Shown piece after piece: positions 31,407-38,585 of a stretch of 54,742 nt of DNA. The DNA is from Chloroflexota bacterium (lineage in GTDB: Bacteria > Chloroflexota > UBA11872 > UBA12225). The stretch's first letter is position 1, and every line of letters begins with the position of its first letter. The stretch spans positions 1-54,742 of the forward strand of contig JAUJOR010000025.1 of NCBI GenBank assembly GCA_030447525.1, in the 5' to 3' direction. Position numbers and translations under genes: made by a program. The notes under the pieces are model-generated. The model was not told the DNA's origin and made no database searches. It saw only the letters and a program-made list of their open reading frames with translations.

Positions 31407-33026
31407 CTACCTCGGCGAAGGGCGGGCTTGCCCGCGGCGAGCCCAGAGATGAGCCAGGTTATCGCGGGGCTGCCATCCCAGCACACGGCGGGCTTTGGCG
31501 TTGGAGTACTTCCCGTGCGGGAGGTCGGCAAGGATGTGGAAGATCTCGAACGGCGAGGGCAGCTCCGGCGTCTCCAGCGCCCGGCGCATGGCGTGCCCGG
31601 CGTCCTCCCAGGAGACGGACATGGCAAAGACGCCCCCGGCCTGGGGCTTGGCCGTCTGGGGATTGACGAAGCTCGAGTACAGTAGCACCGGCACCTGTAG
31701 ATCGTACTGCTCGGCGAAGAGGCGCACCGTCTCCTGACCCAGGTACTTGGTATGGCCGTACAGCCAGGTGCCCGAGCGGGGCGGGGCATCGTCCGGGACG
31801 TCGAAATCCCACCAGTAGCCGGCTGGCCGGTCGTTGGTCACCAGCTGCGGTCCGGTGTGCACCACGCGCCGGATGCCGTGGGCGACGGCGGCCCGCATCA
31901 CGTGGTAGGCCCCCAGGAAGTTCACCAGAAAGGCGTTGACGGGGTGTGGGCGGACGACGGTGCAGTTGATAATGGCGTCCATCCCCTCGCAGGCCCGCAG
32001 CACCTGCTCGGGATCGGTGACGTCCACCGGCATCGTCTCGTGGGGCGGGCCGAGCACCTCCGGGAGGGGCGCCCCCTCGGACTGGGCCTTCCCCTCGGCG
32101 ACGATCTCGGCAATGGGGCGCAGGTCGGTTAGGCGCAGACGATACGAGGGCGCCAGGACGCGCGCGGTGGCCGCCGCCAGGGGGCCACCGGCGCCGAAGA
32201 CGACCACGTTACGGATCGGGCGTGAGGGAATGCGCCGGCCTGGTCCCAGGATCGCGAGGTCCCCGGCCGCCTCGGCCACCGACGGGCTAGGCGGAGGCTC
32301 GGCCGCGCCCGGGCTGTCCGTGAAGGTGTGTCCCGGTGCGTAGCCCAGGCCGGCATCGCCCCCGGCCTGGGCCAGGGGAACGCGCGTGTGCGGCCCACCC
32401 CCGGGGATGTGGTAGACCCACCATCCCTGCCGTGGCTCGCCGGTAGTGCCCGGTGGGCGAGCCTCCGGAGTCACGGTCAGGGCCTTCGTCACCGCTTGCA
32501 CCGCATCCTCTACATGCAGCCAGCGGGGGTCGTAACGCTGCCCGGCGGTCCCCTCCCCGTCCACGATGTGGCCGAAGCGCAGGCAGACGACCATCAGCGG
32601 CTCGATGCGGGCGAACTGCTTGACCGACTCCTCGGCCAGAAAGGCCGTGAGCTGGGAGACGTCGGTGACGTCCGGGAGGGGTTGCCACGCCTCGCCGACG
32701 GCCCAGCTCGCCGGGTACCGCTCGAACAAGTCCAGGCTGCTGCCCAACACCACCCGGCGCACGCCGCTGGCCACGGCGGCGTGCAGCAGGACGTAGGTGC
32801 CTCGCGTCGCCCCGTCCAGCGCTTCCCGCTCCCCAGCGCCGGCCGGGAGGTCAGGGTACAGCGGCGCCAGATGAATCAGGGCGTCGGCGCCGTCGACGAC
32901 TCCCTTGGCGAACTCCTCGTCGCGCAAGTCCCCCGCCCCGGCGACGGCCACCTCATGGGTCCCGCCAAGGGCTGCTCTCAGGGCCACGCCCAGCGGACTG
33001 TGCCCGCCGGTGAGCGCTACCTTCAT
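31407..33026 (-). CDS. Fused tandem NAD-dependent epimerase/dehydratase (double SDR)
   Basis: Two extended-SDR Rossmann domains in one 539-residue chain. The first begins 'MKVALTGGHSPLG' and keeps 'ALIHLAPLYPDL' and 'VVLGSSLDLFERYP'; the second begins 'NVVVFGAGGPLAAATARVL' at about residue 275 and keeps 'AIINCTVVRPHPVNAF' and 'YGHTKYLGQETVRLFAEQY', whose YxxxK is the catalytic pair. The first domain lacks an obvious YxxxK and may be structural. Two consecutive ATGs (33029, 33026) follow AAGGAGG; the second has better spacing. The function is probably a sugar-nucleotide or sugar-acid oxidoreductase/epimerase. Confidence 0.75.
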   Translation of the reverse strand: MKVALTGGHSPLGVALRAALGGTHEVAVAGAGDLRDEEFAKGVVDGADALIHLAPLYPDLPAGAGEREALDGATRGTYVLLHAAVASGVRRVVLGSSLDLFERYPASWAVGEAWQPLPDVTDVSQLTAFLAEESVKQFARIEPLMVVCLRFGHIVDGEGTAGQRYDPRWLHVEDAVQAVTKALTVTPEARPPGTTGEPRQGWWVYHIPGGGPHTRVPLAQAGGDAGLGYAPGHTFTDSPGAAEPPPSPSVAEAAGDLAILGPGRRIPSRPIRNVVVFGAGGPLAAATARVLAPSYRLRLTDLRPIAEIVAEGKAQSEGAPLPEVLGPPHETMPVDVTDPEQVLRACEGMDAIINCTVVRPHPVNAFLVNFLGAYHVMRAAVAHGIRRVVHTGPQLVTNDRPAGYWWDFDVPDDAPPRSGTWLYGHTKYLGQETVRLFAEQYDLQVPVLLYSSFVNPQTAKPQAGGVFAMSVSWEDAGHAMRRALETPELPSPFEIFHILADLPHGKYSNAKARRVLGWQPRDNLAHLWARRGQARPSPR

Positions 33027-33144
33027 CATCTCCTCCTTCCCTCCCCCGTTTCCGCGCTTCGCCAACCGCGGAAGACCGGCCATGGTGAGCGCTGAGTAGT
33101 GTACGGTCAGGGCCATCGCCGGATACGGCAGCGAGGGCAGAGGG

Positions 33145-33666
33145 ATGCTGACACCAGTGACCGGCGTGACGGTAATCCTGGCCGACGTGCGCAGCCTGTA
33201 CAACGTCGGGGCGGTGATGCGGGCCTGCGATGGCGCCGGGATCCGGCGCGTCATTGCCTGTGGCATCACACCCTACCCTCTCGGCGGGCGGGACGACCCG
33301 CGGCGCGGGCCGGTGGCGGCACGGGCCGACCGCGAGCTCCGCAAGACCGCCCTGGCGGCCGTCAATACAGTACATGTCGAGTCCGTGGTGGACGTGCATC
33401 AAGCCATCGCCCGAGTCAAGGCCGAGGGGGTGGCGGTCGTCGCCGTGGAGCGCAGTCCACAGGCCCAACTCTTGTGGGAGGCCGCCGCCCTGGACGCCCC
33501 CTGCCTGGCGCTGGTGCTGGGGCACGAGGTGCACGGTCTGCCTGCCGCCGTCCTCGCCGAGGCCGACGCCGTGATAGCCATCCCTATGCTCGGCGCCGGT
33601 ACCTCGCTCAACGTCGCCGTGGCCGCCGGGATCGTGGTCTACGAGATCGTCCGCCGCCGCCGCTAA
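33145..33666 (+). CDS. SpoU/TrmH-family RNA 2'-O-methyltransferase
   Basis: SAM-dependent methylation of a ribose in tRNA or rRNA. The 173-residue protein is a minimal SPOUT domain: motif 1 'SLYNVGAVMRACDGAG', motif 2 'LALVLGHEVHGLPA' and motif 3 'AIPMLGAGTSLNVAVAAGIV', which form the trefoil knot and SAM pocket. The family Asn and Arg of motif 1 are kept. GAGGGCAGAGGG precedes the ATG. It is divergent from the SDR gene and convergent with an MBL hydrolase. No extra RNA-binding domain is present, so the target is unclear (a TrmL- or TrmH-like tRNA is likely). Confidence 0.87.
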   Translation: MLTPVTGVTVILADVRSLYNVGAVMRACDGAGIRRVIACGITPYPLGGRDDPRRGPVAARADRELRKTALAAVNTVHVESVVDVHQAIARVKAEGVAVVAVERSPQAQLLWEAAALDAPCLALVLGHEVHGLPAAVLAEADAVIAIPMLGAGTSLNVAVAAGIVVYEIVRRRR

Positions 33667-33747
33667 TCTCCCAGGACGGCGGGCGCTCTCCTGAGGCCAC
33701 GCCGGCCCGGCGGCCGGCCGGTGCCCCCCGACGGCGCCCCCCAGGAC

Positions 33748-34371
33748 TCAGACCGCCAGCGCGGCGATGGCCGCTCGGAGCCGTTGCCCGGCGCCCTGGG
33801 CGATCACGTCGCCGTGGGCAACGCAGAGGGTCTCCACCTCCAGCGAGGCGATCTTTTCCCGCAGGGAGGTATGGGCGCGGGAGACGTCGGGGGTGTGCTG
33901 CGCGCTGGGACCGGAGATGCCCCCTCGGTTGAGCATGGCGTCGCCGGTGAACAGGACCTTCCGCTCCGGCAAGTAGAAGCACAGATGACCGCTGGTGTGG
34001 CCCGGGACGGCGATGGCATGCAGCCCCTCGAACACCGGCAGGACATCGCCGTCTTGGAGATGCTGGACGTTCTGCGGCATGGCCGGCTGCTCGACCAGGG
34101 CCGCGGCCTCGTCGGCGTGGGCATACACCACCGCCCCGGTGGCCGCGACGAGCTCGGGCACCGCCCCGGCGTGGTCGCCGTGGCGGTGGGTCAGCACGAT
34201 CCGCTTCACTTGCTGCGCGGAACGGCCGCTACGCTCCAGATAGGCCAGCACCTTAGGCGCCTCGTTGGGGAGGCCGGCGTCTATCAGGGTGATCTCCCCC
34301 CCGTCGTCCAGGACGTAGATGTGCGCCGGACTCGTCTCATCGACGTACTCAATACCCGGTACTACCTGCAT
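33748..34371 (-). CDS. MBL-fold metallo-hydrolase
   Basis: Metallo-beta-lactamase-fold hydrolase of 207 residues with the metal motif 'LTHRHGDHAG' (His62, His64, Asp66, His67), a second His in 'VPGHTSGHLCFYL', Asp in 'LFTGDAML' and a final His in 'VAHGD'. This pattern fits glyoxalase II-like or quorum-lactonase-like small hydrolases; there is no class-specific extension. GGAGGGTG precedes the ATG. The substrate is unknown. Confidence 0.87.
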   Translation of the reverse strand: MQVVPGIEYVDETSPAHIYVLDDGGEITLIDAGLPNEAPKVLAYLERSGRSAQQVKRIVLTHRHGDHAGAVPELVAATGAVVYAHADEAAALVEQPAMPQNVQHLQDGDVLPVFEGLHAIAVPGHTSGHLCFYLPERKVLFTGDAMLNRGGISGPSAQHTPDVSRAHTSLREKIASLEVETLCVAHGDVIAQGAGQRLRAAIAALAV

Positions 34372-34644
34372 CCGTCACCCTCCTCTGCGTCTACTACTGG
34401 TCGTGGCGCTGCCCCTTGCCGGGGGCCAGACCAGCCTTGCCGGCGGGGGTCCTTGATTAGCACTGCAACATCGCTTTCCAGGTTGCAATACGCAAACCCG
34501 GGCAACCGAGGAAGTGTCGTTGCAGTCTTGGCAGGGCCTACCGGCCACTCGGCCCTCGCCAAAGATCCAGGTGCCTTCCGCGGCGATGACGCCGCGGGTC
34601 CCTGGGGCGTCGTCGCCGGCCGGTAGGTTACATTCTGGCCCCAT

Positions 34645-35484
34645 ATGGCCACCAGCGCTCGTGCAGACGTGAACACGTTGTATCTCGATCTCATCAAGCG
34701 CTGCCTAACGCGATACAGATTCGATAGCCCCTACCGGCCGTTGGCTCCCCGGCCCGGAACACTCAAAGCATCGCTCTACAAGCCAGTTCGCCGGCTGCTG
34801 GCCTCTTTCGGTCTCGAGCTGGTACGTCAAGCACCGTTCAACCCGGCGGCCCGCGAGCAGGGACTTGACTGGCCCGCCGCCGCCGAGACGATGGTCGGTC
34901 TACGACGACTGGACAACGTGCAGCGGTGTGTGAAGGACGTGCTCCAGCGCCGCGTGCCAGGGGACTTTATCGAGACAGGTGTCTGGCGTGGCGGCACCGT
35001 CATTTTCATGCGCGCGTTGCTGAAGCTTCATGGCGACACCGACCGAGTTGTATGGGCCGCCGACTCCTTCCAGGGGCTGCCCAAGCCCAGCGGTGCGTAC
35101 CCCGCAGACGCTGGAGATCGTCACTGGGAGTACAGCACCGACCTGGCTGTGTCCGTAGAGCAGGTGAAGGCCAACTTTGCGCGCTACGATATGCTCGATG
35201 ACCAGGTCCGGTTCCTGGTAGGGTGGTTCAGCGAGACGTTGCCGGCGGCGCCGATAGAGCGACTGGCCCTGCTCCGGCTTGACGGTGACATGTACGAGTC
35301 CACCATAGACGCCCTGCGTGCGCTGTACCCGAAGCTATCTGTTGGGGGGTACGCCATCATCGACGACTATGGCGCCTTGCCAAACTGCAGGCGGGCCGTG
35401 GATGACTACCGCCGCCAACATGATATCTCCGAGCCGATCCAGGCAATTGACGGCAGCGGCGTCTACTGGCAACGCGAGCGTTGA
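34645..35484 (+). CDS. TylF/MycF-family O-methyltransferase
   Basis: SAM-dependent methyltransferase of the macrocin O-methyltransferase family, which methylates sugar hydroxyls in natural products. It shows 'PGDFIETGVWRGGTVIFMRALL', 'VWAADSFQGLPKPSG' (acidic SAM residue), and the metal-binding 'LALLRLDGDMYESTIDAL' with 'GGYAIIDDYGALPNC'. Its length of 279 is slightly above the family norm because of a ~60-residue N-terminal extension. Codon use is less GC-rich than in neighbouring genes, suggesting horizontal acquisition. A TACATT hexamer (34629-34634) lies 10 nt before the ATG. With the nearby GT2 gene it may modify a surface glycan. Confidence 0.88.
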   Translation: MATSARADVNTLYLDLIKRCLTRYRFDSPYRPLAPRPGTLKASLYKPVRRLLASFGLELVRQAPFNPAAREQGLDWPAAAETMVGLRRLDNVQRCVKDVLQRRVPGDFIETGVWRGGTVIFMRALLKLHGDTDRVVWAADSFQGLPKPSGAYPADAGDRHWEYSTDLAVSVEQVKANFARYDMLDDQVRFLVGWFSETLPAAPIERLALLRLDGDMYESTIDALRALYPKLSVGGYAIIDDYGALPNCRRAVDDYRRQHDISEPIQAIDGSGVYWQRER

Positions 35485-35591
35485 GTTGACTGGAAAGCAT
35501 CCGTTCCCGGAAGAAGTCCGTAGTCCTCCCCGCAGGACGCTCCTTACTTGACCTTGCACTTGCGAGACACGTCTCGCTTAAAGGACTCCAT

Positions 35592-35705
35592 TCATGGGGG
35601 ATCGCAAAACGCGTGCGTGTGTGACCCGTGCTTGAACTTATAGGGCGTCTTGAGGCGGTTGATCTTCGTCCCGCACTCGTCGCACTTGTTTCCGGCCATA
35701 GGCAT
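35592..35705 (-). CDS. 37-residue zinc-knuckle-like microprotein
   Basis: A short reading frame starting 'MPMAGNKCDECGTKINRLK' and ending '...AFCDPP' with a TGA at 35592-35594. It has Cys8-x2-Cys11, then His26, His29, His31 and Cys34, enough ligands for one zinc ion, and eight basic residues. GGAGG lies 8 bp before the ATG, a good ribosome-binding site. The base composition is lower in GC than its surroundings. I recognise no family with certainty; it resembles a truncated zinc ribbon. It lies alone between the TylF gene and a GT2 gene. It could be a fragment of a longer decayed gene. Confidence 0.45.
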   Translation of the reverse strand: MPMAGNKCDECGTKINRLKTPYKFKHGSHTHAFCDPP

Positions 35706-35942
35706 GATCAGGGCCTCCAACGCCCCGTCTCTCAATAGTAGCCCCAAAGTAGCCCCAAAGAGAAGTCAGCCCCGCGAACCTCTCCCGGAGCCTGCCCGCA
35801 GGGTGCCTGCCCGCCGCTCCAGTTTGGGAGGGGGTACAATCTGGCGCGCCCCTTGGGGGGGCGCCAGGCCCACAGCAAGAGTGAATGGTACCGTTCCCCG
35901 TCAACGTAACACCCGACGCCCTGCTAGTCCGTTGAGACCGTC

Positions 35943-36866
35943 GTGAAGCTGTCCATCCTGATCCCGGCCTACAACGAGGAGAACTCTGTTGAGGCCGTTC
36001 TGCGTCGCGTCGCCGAGATGGACGTGGATGCCCTCAGGGCGCCGGTGGAGCTTGAACTCATCGTTGTCGACGATTGCTCCACCGACGGCACCACCGGCAT
36101 CCTGGCCCGCCTCCACGGGGGACCGGCTGAGGCCCCCGGTGACGGTCCCCGGCGGGACGCTTCCCGGCCGCGAGGGGGCCCGCGCCCTACGGGGGCCGCG
36201 ACTGGTGCGGCAACCGCGACCACTACTCCTCTCGGGCTGGCCGCTGCAACACCTGGCACGCTCGGGACCGGCCGGGCGGCGGGGGTCACCAACGGCGCAG
36301 TCGATGGTGCCCTCCCCGGGCTGCGCGTTATCCAGCACGGCCAGAACCAGGGGAAAGGGGCGGCCATCCGCACCGCCCTGGCCGCGGCCACGGGGGACTA
36401 CGTCATCATCCAGGACGCCGACTTCGAGTATGACCCGGCGGACATCCCTCGCCTCCTCAAGCCGGTCCTGGATGGCAACGCCTGCGTCGTCTACGGTGCC
36501 CGGCCACTCGACGGCGCCGGAGGGCGCTGGCTGCTGGACTTCGGGAACCGCGCCCTGACGGTGATCACCAACCTCCTCTACGGCACCCAGCTCCACGACA
36601 TGGAGACGTGCTACAAGCTCCTGCCCACGAGTCTCCTAAAGGACTTCCAGCTGGAGTGCAGCCGCTTCGATATGGAGCCGGAGATCACGGCCAAGGTCAC
36701 CCGCAGCGGCTACCGCATACACGAGGTGCCCATCACCTACCGTCCCCGCGCCGGGGGAAAGAAGCTCTCGGCACGCAACGACGGACTCCCCGCCCTGCGA
36801 GCCTTGCTGCGCTACCGCACCTGGTTCCCCAAGCACCCACCGCTCCCCGCCCCCACCCCCGCATAG
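35943..36866 (+). CDS. Family 2 glycosyltransferase with low-complexity insertion
   Basis: GT-A fold transferase of 307 residues, close to polyprenyl-phosphate mannosyl/glucosyltransferases. The GTG start at 35943 gives 'MKLSILIPAYNEENSVEAVL'. Motifs are 'LIVVDDCSTDGT', 'NQGKGAAIRTALAAATGDYV', 'IIQDADFEYDP' (DXD-type) and 'DMETCYKLLP'. Between the nucleotide-binding strand and 'LRVIQHGQNQGKG' lies a ~68-residue Pro/Gly/Ala/Thr-rich insertion (59-126) absent from typical GT2 domains. There are no membrane helices. It is distinct from the GT2 at 659. Confidence 0.85.
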   Translation: MKLSILIPAYNEENSVEAVLRRVAEMDVDALRAPVELELIVVDDCSTDGTTGILARLHGGPAEAPGDGPRRDASRPRGGPRPTGAATGAATATTTPLGLAAATPGTLGTGRAAGVTNGAVDGALPGLRVIQHGQNQGKGAAIRTALAAATGDYVIIQDADFEYDPADIPRLLKPVLDGNACVVYGARPLDGAGGRWLLDFGNRALTVITNLLYGTQLHDMETCYKLLPTSLLKDFQLECSRFDMEPEITAKVTRSGYRIHEVPITYRPRAGGKKLSARNDGLPALRALLRYRTWFPKHPPLPAPTPA

Positions 36867-36962
36867 GGTGGCGCGCCTTGGGAGGCTGCGTCATGAACGT
36901 CCCGGCGGGGCCCCCATCCCTGCATAGGGAGGTGCGCCGGGGGCAGCTGACCGGGCCTGCCT

Positions 36963-36990
36963 GACGCCCTTAGAGCGACGCCCTTAGAGC
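36963..36990 (+). repeat. 14-bp tandem duplication
   Basis: GACGCCCTTAGAGC is present twice in tandem. The related CGCCCCTTAGAGCA occurs at about 41411. A second imperfect direct repeat in this gap is GCATAGGGTGGCGCGCC (36861) and GCATAGGGAGGTGCGCC (36923). Confidence 0.8.
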
Positions 36991-37014
36991 CGGGCCCAGG
37001 TCCCGACGTAGCGC

Positions 37015-38130
37015 TTAGCGCCGCCCCAGGGGGAAGACCGGCTGCAGCATGGCCAGGACGTCTTCCCGGCGCAGCCTGACCCCGGCCGGCGTCCCCGCCG
37101 GCAGGCCCGGAAGGGCCCAGGCCCGCAAATGTCCCCCCTGGATCAGCTCCCAGAGGTACGCTGCGGTCACCCGCAGCTCGGCCGCCGCCTCGTCGAGGGT
37201 TTGCCAGCCGCCCAGCAGCCCGGACAGGAGTGCGGCTCGACCATCCGGCACCGGCTCCGGGGCCATGGTTCCCTGGGGCGCGGCCCCCTGAGGCAACCCC
37301 TGGGGCTGGGCGAAGCTGGGGACGCTGGCCCCCGGCCCCCCAGACACCGCCGCGCCAAAGCCCGGCGCGCCTACCCCTGGCAGCCCTACCCCTGCCACGC
37401 CGGCAATGCCCGCGCCCGGGGGGACGGCGGCCTGGGCCTGGGGGACGGCACCCGAAGGCGACCCAATTCCCGGCCTCCCGCCGGCTGCCCCTTGCCCGCT
37501 CCCTCCCGGCACTTGCACCACCTGGGCGATCACCTGGCGCAGCCGGTCACGCACCGCCGGCGGGAGGGATTCGTCCCCTAGCGCCTCGGCCACAAGGGTC
37601 AGCGTCGCGTCGTCATGGCCAGGGGCACCGCTCCCCCGCGGCGAGAGCCCGGCGCGCCAGCGCAGCTGGTCCAGTTGTGCCGGGGTCGCCCCAACGGCCT
37701 CGGCCAGGGCCTCGACTACGGGTTCCTCAGGGGCCTGCCGGTCGCCCCGCTCTAGCTTGGAGACGTAGGTGTGGTGTACCCCGGCGGTGGCCGCCAGCTG
37801 GCGCACCGTGAGGCCCCGCTCGCGCCGCAGCTCGTGGAGGTAGCCCCCGAACCCCCCGCGGGGCCGTAGCGGGAGCGGCGCCCCGCCCCTCCGGGGGCTG
37901 CCACCTCCCCCGCGCACCCCCCTCTCCCCCGTAGCGCCCGGCCTGGCCCCTTGGCCCCCCTGGCTGGAGCCGGGCCCCAAGGTGTCACTCCCAATGGCAT
38001 CACCCCGGCGCCCCGGCGGGGCCCCCTGGCCCTCCGTGTCCGGGGCTCCGGTGGCTTGGGTCATCCCGGCGGCCCCCGGCCGGGCACGCGGAGCGGCTCG
38101 TGGTGTCTCCGGCTGTGCGGCGGGATCCAT
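37015..38130 (-). CDS. XRE-type regulator with C-terminal excisionase/MerR-like domain
   Basis: A 371-residue protein with a disordered N-terminus (~1-90), an XRE helix-turn-helix (~95-160: 'LRRERGLTVRQLAATAGVHH', then 'TYVSKLERGD'), a long Ala/Gly/Pro/Val-rich linker, and a C-terminal helix-turn-helix of the excisionase/MerR type (~300-365: 'TLDEAAAELRVTAAYLWELI', then 'GGHLRAWALPG'). Two different DNA-binding domains on a flexible tether would let it bridge sites. It is divergent from the replication initiator across the iteron region, so it may control initiation, copy number or partition. No Walker motifs, so it is not ParA. Confidence 0.7.
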   Translation of the reverse strand: MDPAAQPETPRAAPRARPGAAGMTQATGAPDTEGQGAPPGRRGDAIGSDTLGPGSSQGGQGARPGATGERGVRGGGGSPRRGGAPLPLRPRGGFGGYLHELRRERGLTVRQLAATAGVHHTYVSKLERGDRQAPEEPVVEALAEAVGATPAQLDQLRWRAGLSPRGSGAPGHDDATLTLVAEALGDESLPPAVRDRLRQVIAQVVQVPGGSGQGAAGGRPGIGSPSGAVPQAQAAVPPGAGIAGVAGVGLPGVGAPGFGAAVSGGPGASVPSFAQPQGLPQGAAPQGTMAPEPVPDGRAALLSGLLGGWQTLDEAAAELRVTAAYLWELIQGGHLRAWALPGLPAGTPAGVRLRREDVLAMLQPVFPLGRR

Positions 38131-38313
38131 CGCTTCGGTTCAATGGGGATTGTAGACGCGGCCGCTGTCGGTCTCCAAGGGGCGCGAGATCGATCACTGG
38201 GCCAGGCTCCAGTCAAAGTACGAACCCTCGGCTTTGGGCTCCATCCGGAGACTGATCCAGAGAGGGGGAAGACGGGGGTCTCCACCAGATACGGAGCCGG
38301 CGGGAGGCGTCCC

Positions 38314-38319
38314 TATAAT
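38314..38319 (+). promoter_or_regulatory. -10 hexamer TATAAT upstream of the iterons
   Basis: A consensus TATAAT in a GC-rich context, 21 bp before the first iteron core. A transcript from here would run through the iterons into the initiator gene, the arrangement that lets a Rep protein repress its own expression. No good -35 was found. Confidence 0.45.
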
Positions 38320-38339
38320 GCCCTCAGCGAGCCGAGACC

Positions 38340-38431
38340 TTCGCACTTTAACCGGGGACATTCGTACTCCCGGCGGAGGGGTTCGCACCCCTGGTGGAGC
38401 CGGTTCGTACCGCACCCGGAGCGGCTCGTAC
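38340..38431 (+). repeat. Five iteron-like repeats (TTCGYAC core, 21-22 bp period)
   Basis: Cores TTCGCAC (38340), TTCGTAC (38361), TTCGCAC (38382), TTCGTAC (38404) and CTCGTAC (38425) are spaced 21, 21, 22 and 21 bp, i.e. two helical turns. Sequence between the cores is partly conserved (CGG-GAG-type segments). Regular spacing next to a Rep gene is the hallmark of iterons bound by the initiator. Confidence 0.7.
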
Positions 38432-38585
38432 TTGCAGCGGAGCCGCTGCCACAACGCCAGATCAGGCCGCGCCGTTCTGGGGGAGGAATCGTCTCCAATG
38501 GTCTCTTTAATGAACTACAACACCACGCCGGTCTCCAGCTTGCACAGGCCCTGGCTCGCGGCCCTGTGTTGGTGGTGTGCTTAAG

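Larger units (their letters stand above)
38131..38576. other. Putative replication-origin region
   Basis: This 446-bp gene-free stretch separates the divergent regulator and initiator genes. It has an inverted copy of the iteron core, GTACGAA, at 38218-38224, a TATAAT at 38314-38319, five spaced iteron-like cores (38340-38431) and then a less GC-rich segment (~38500-38530, 'CTCTTTAATGAACTACAACA') that could be the melting region. No canonical DnaA box was found. Confidence 0.6.
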
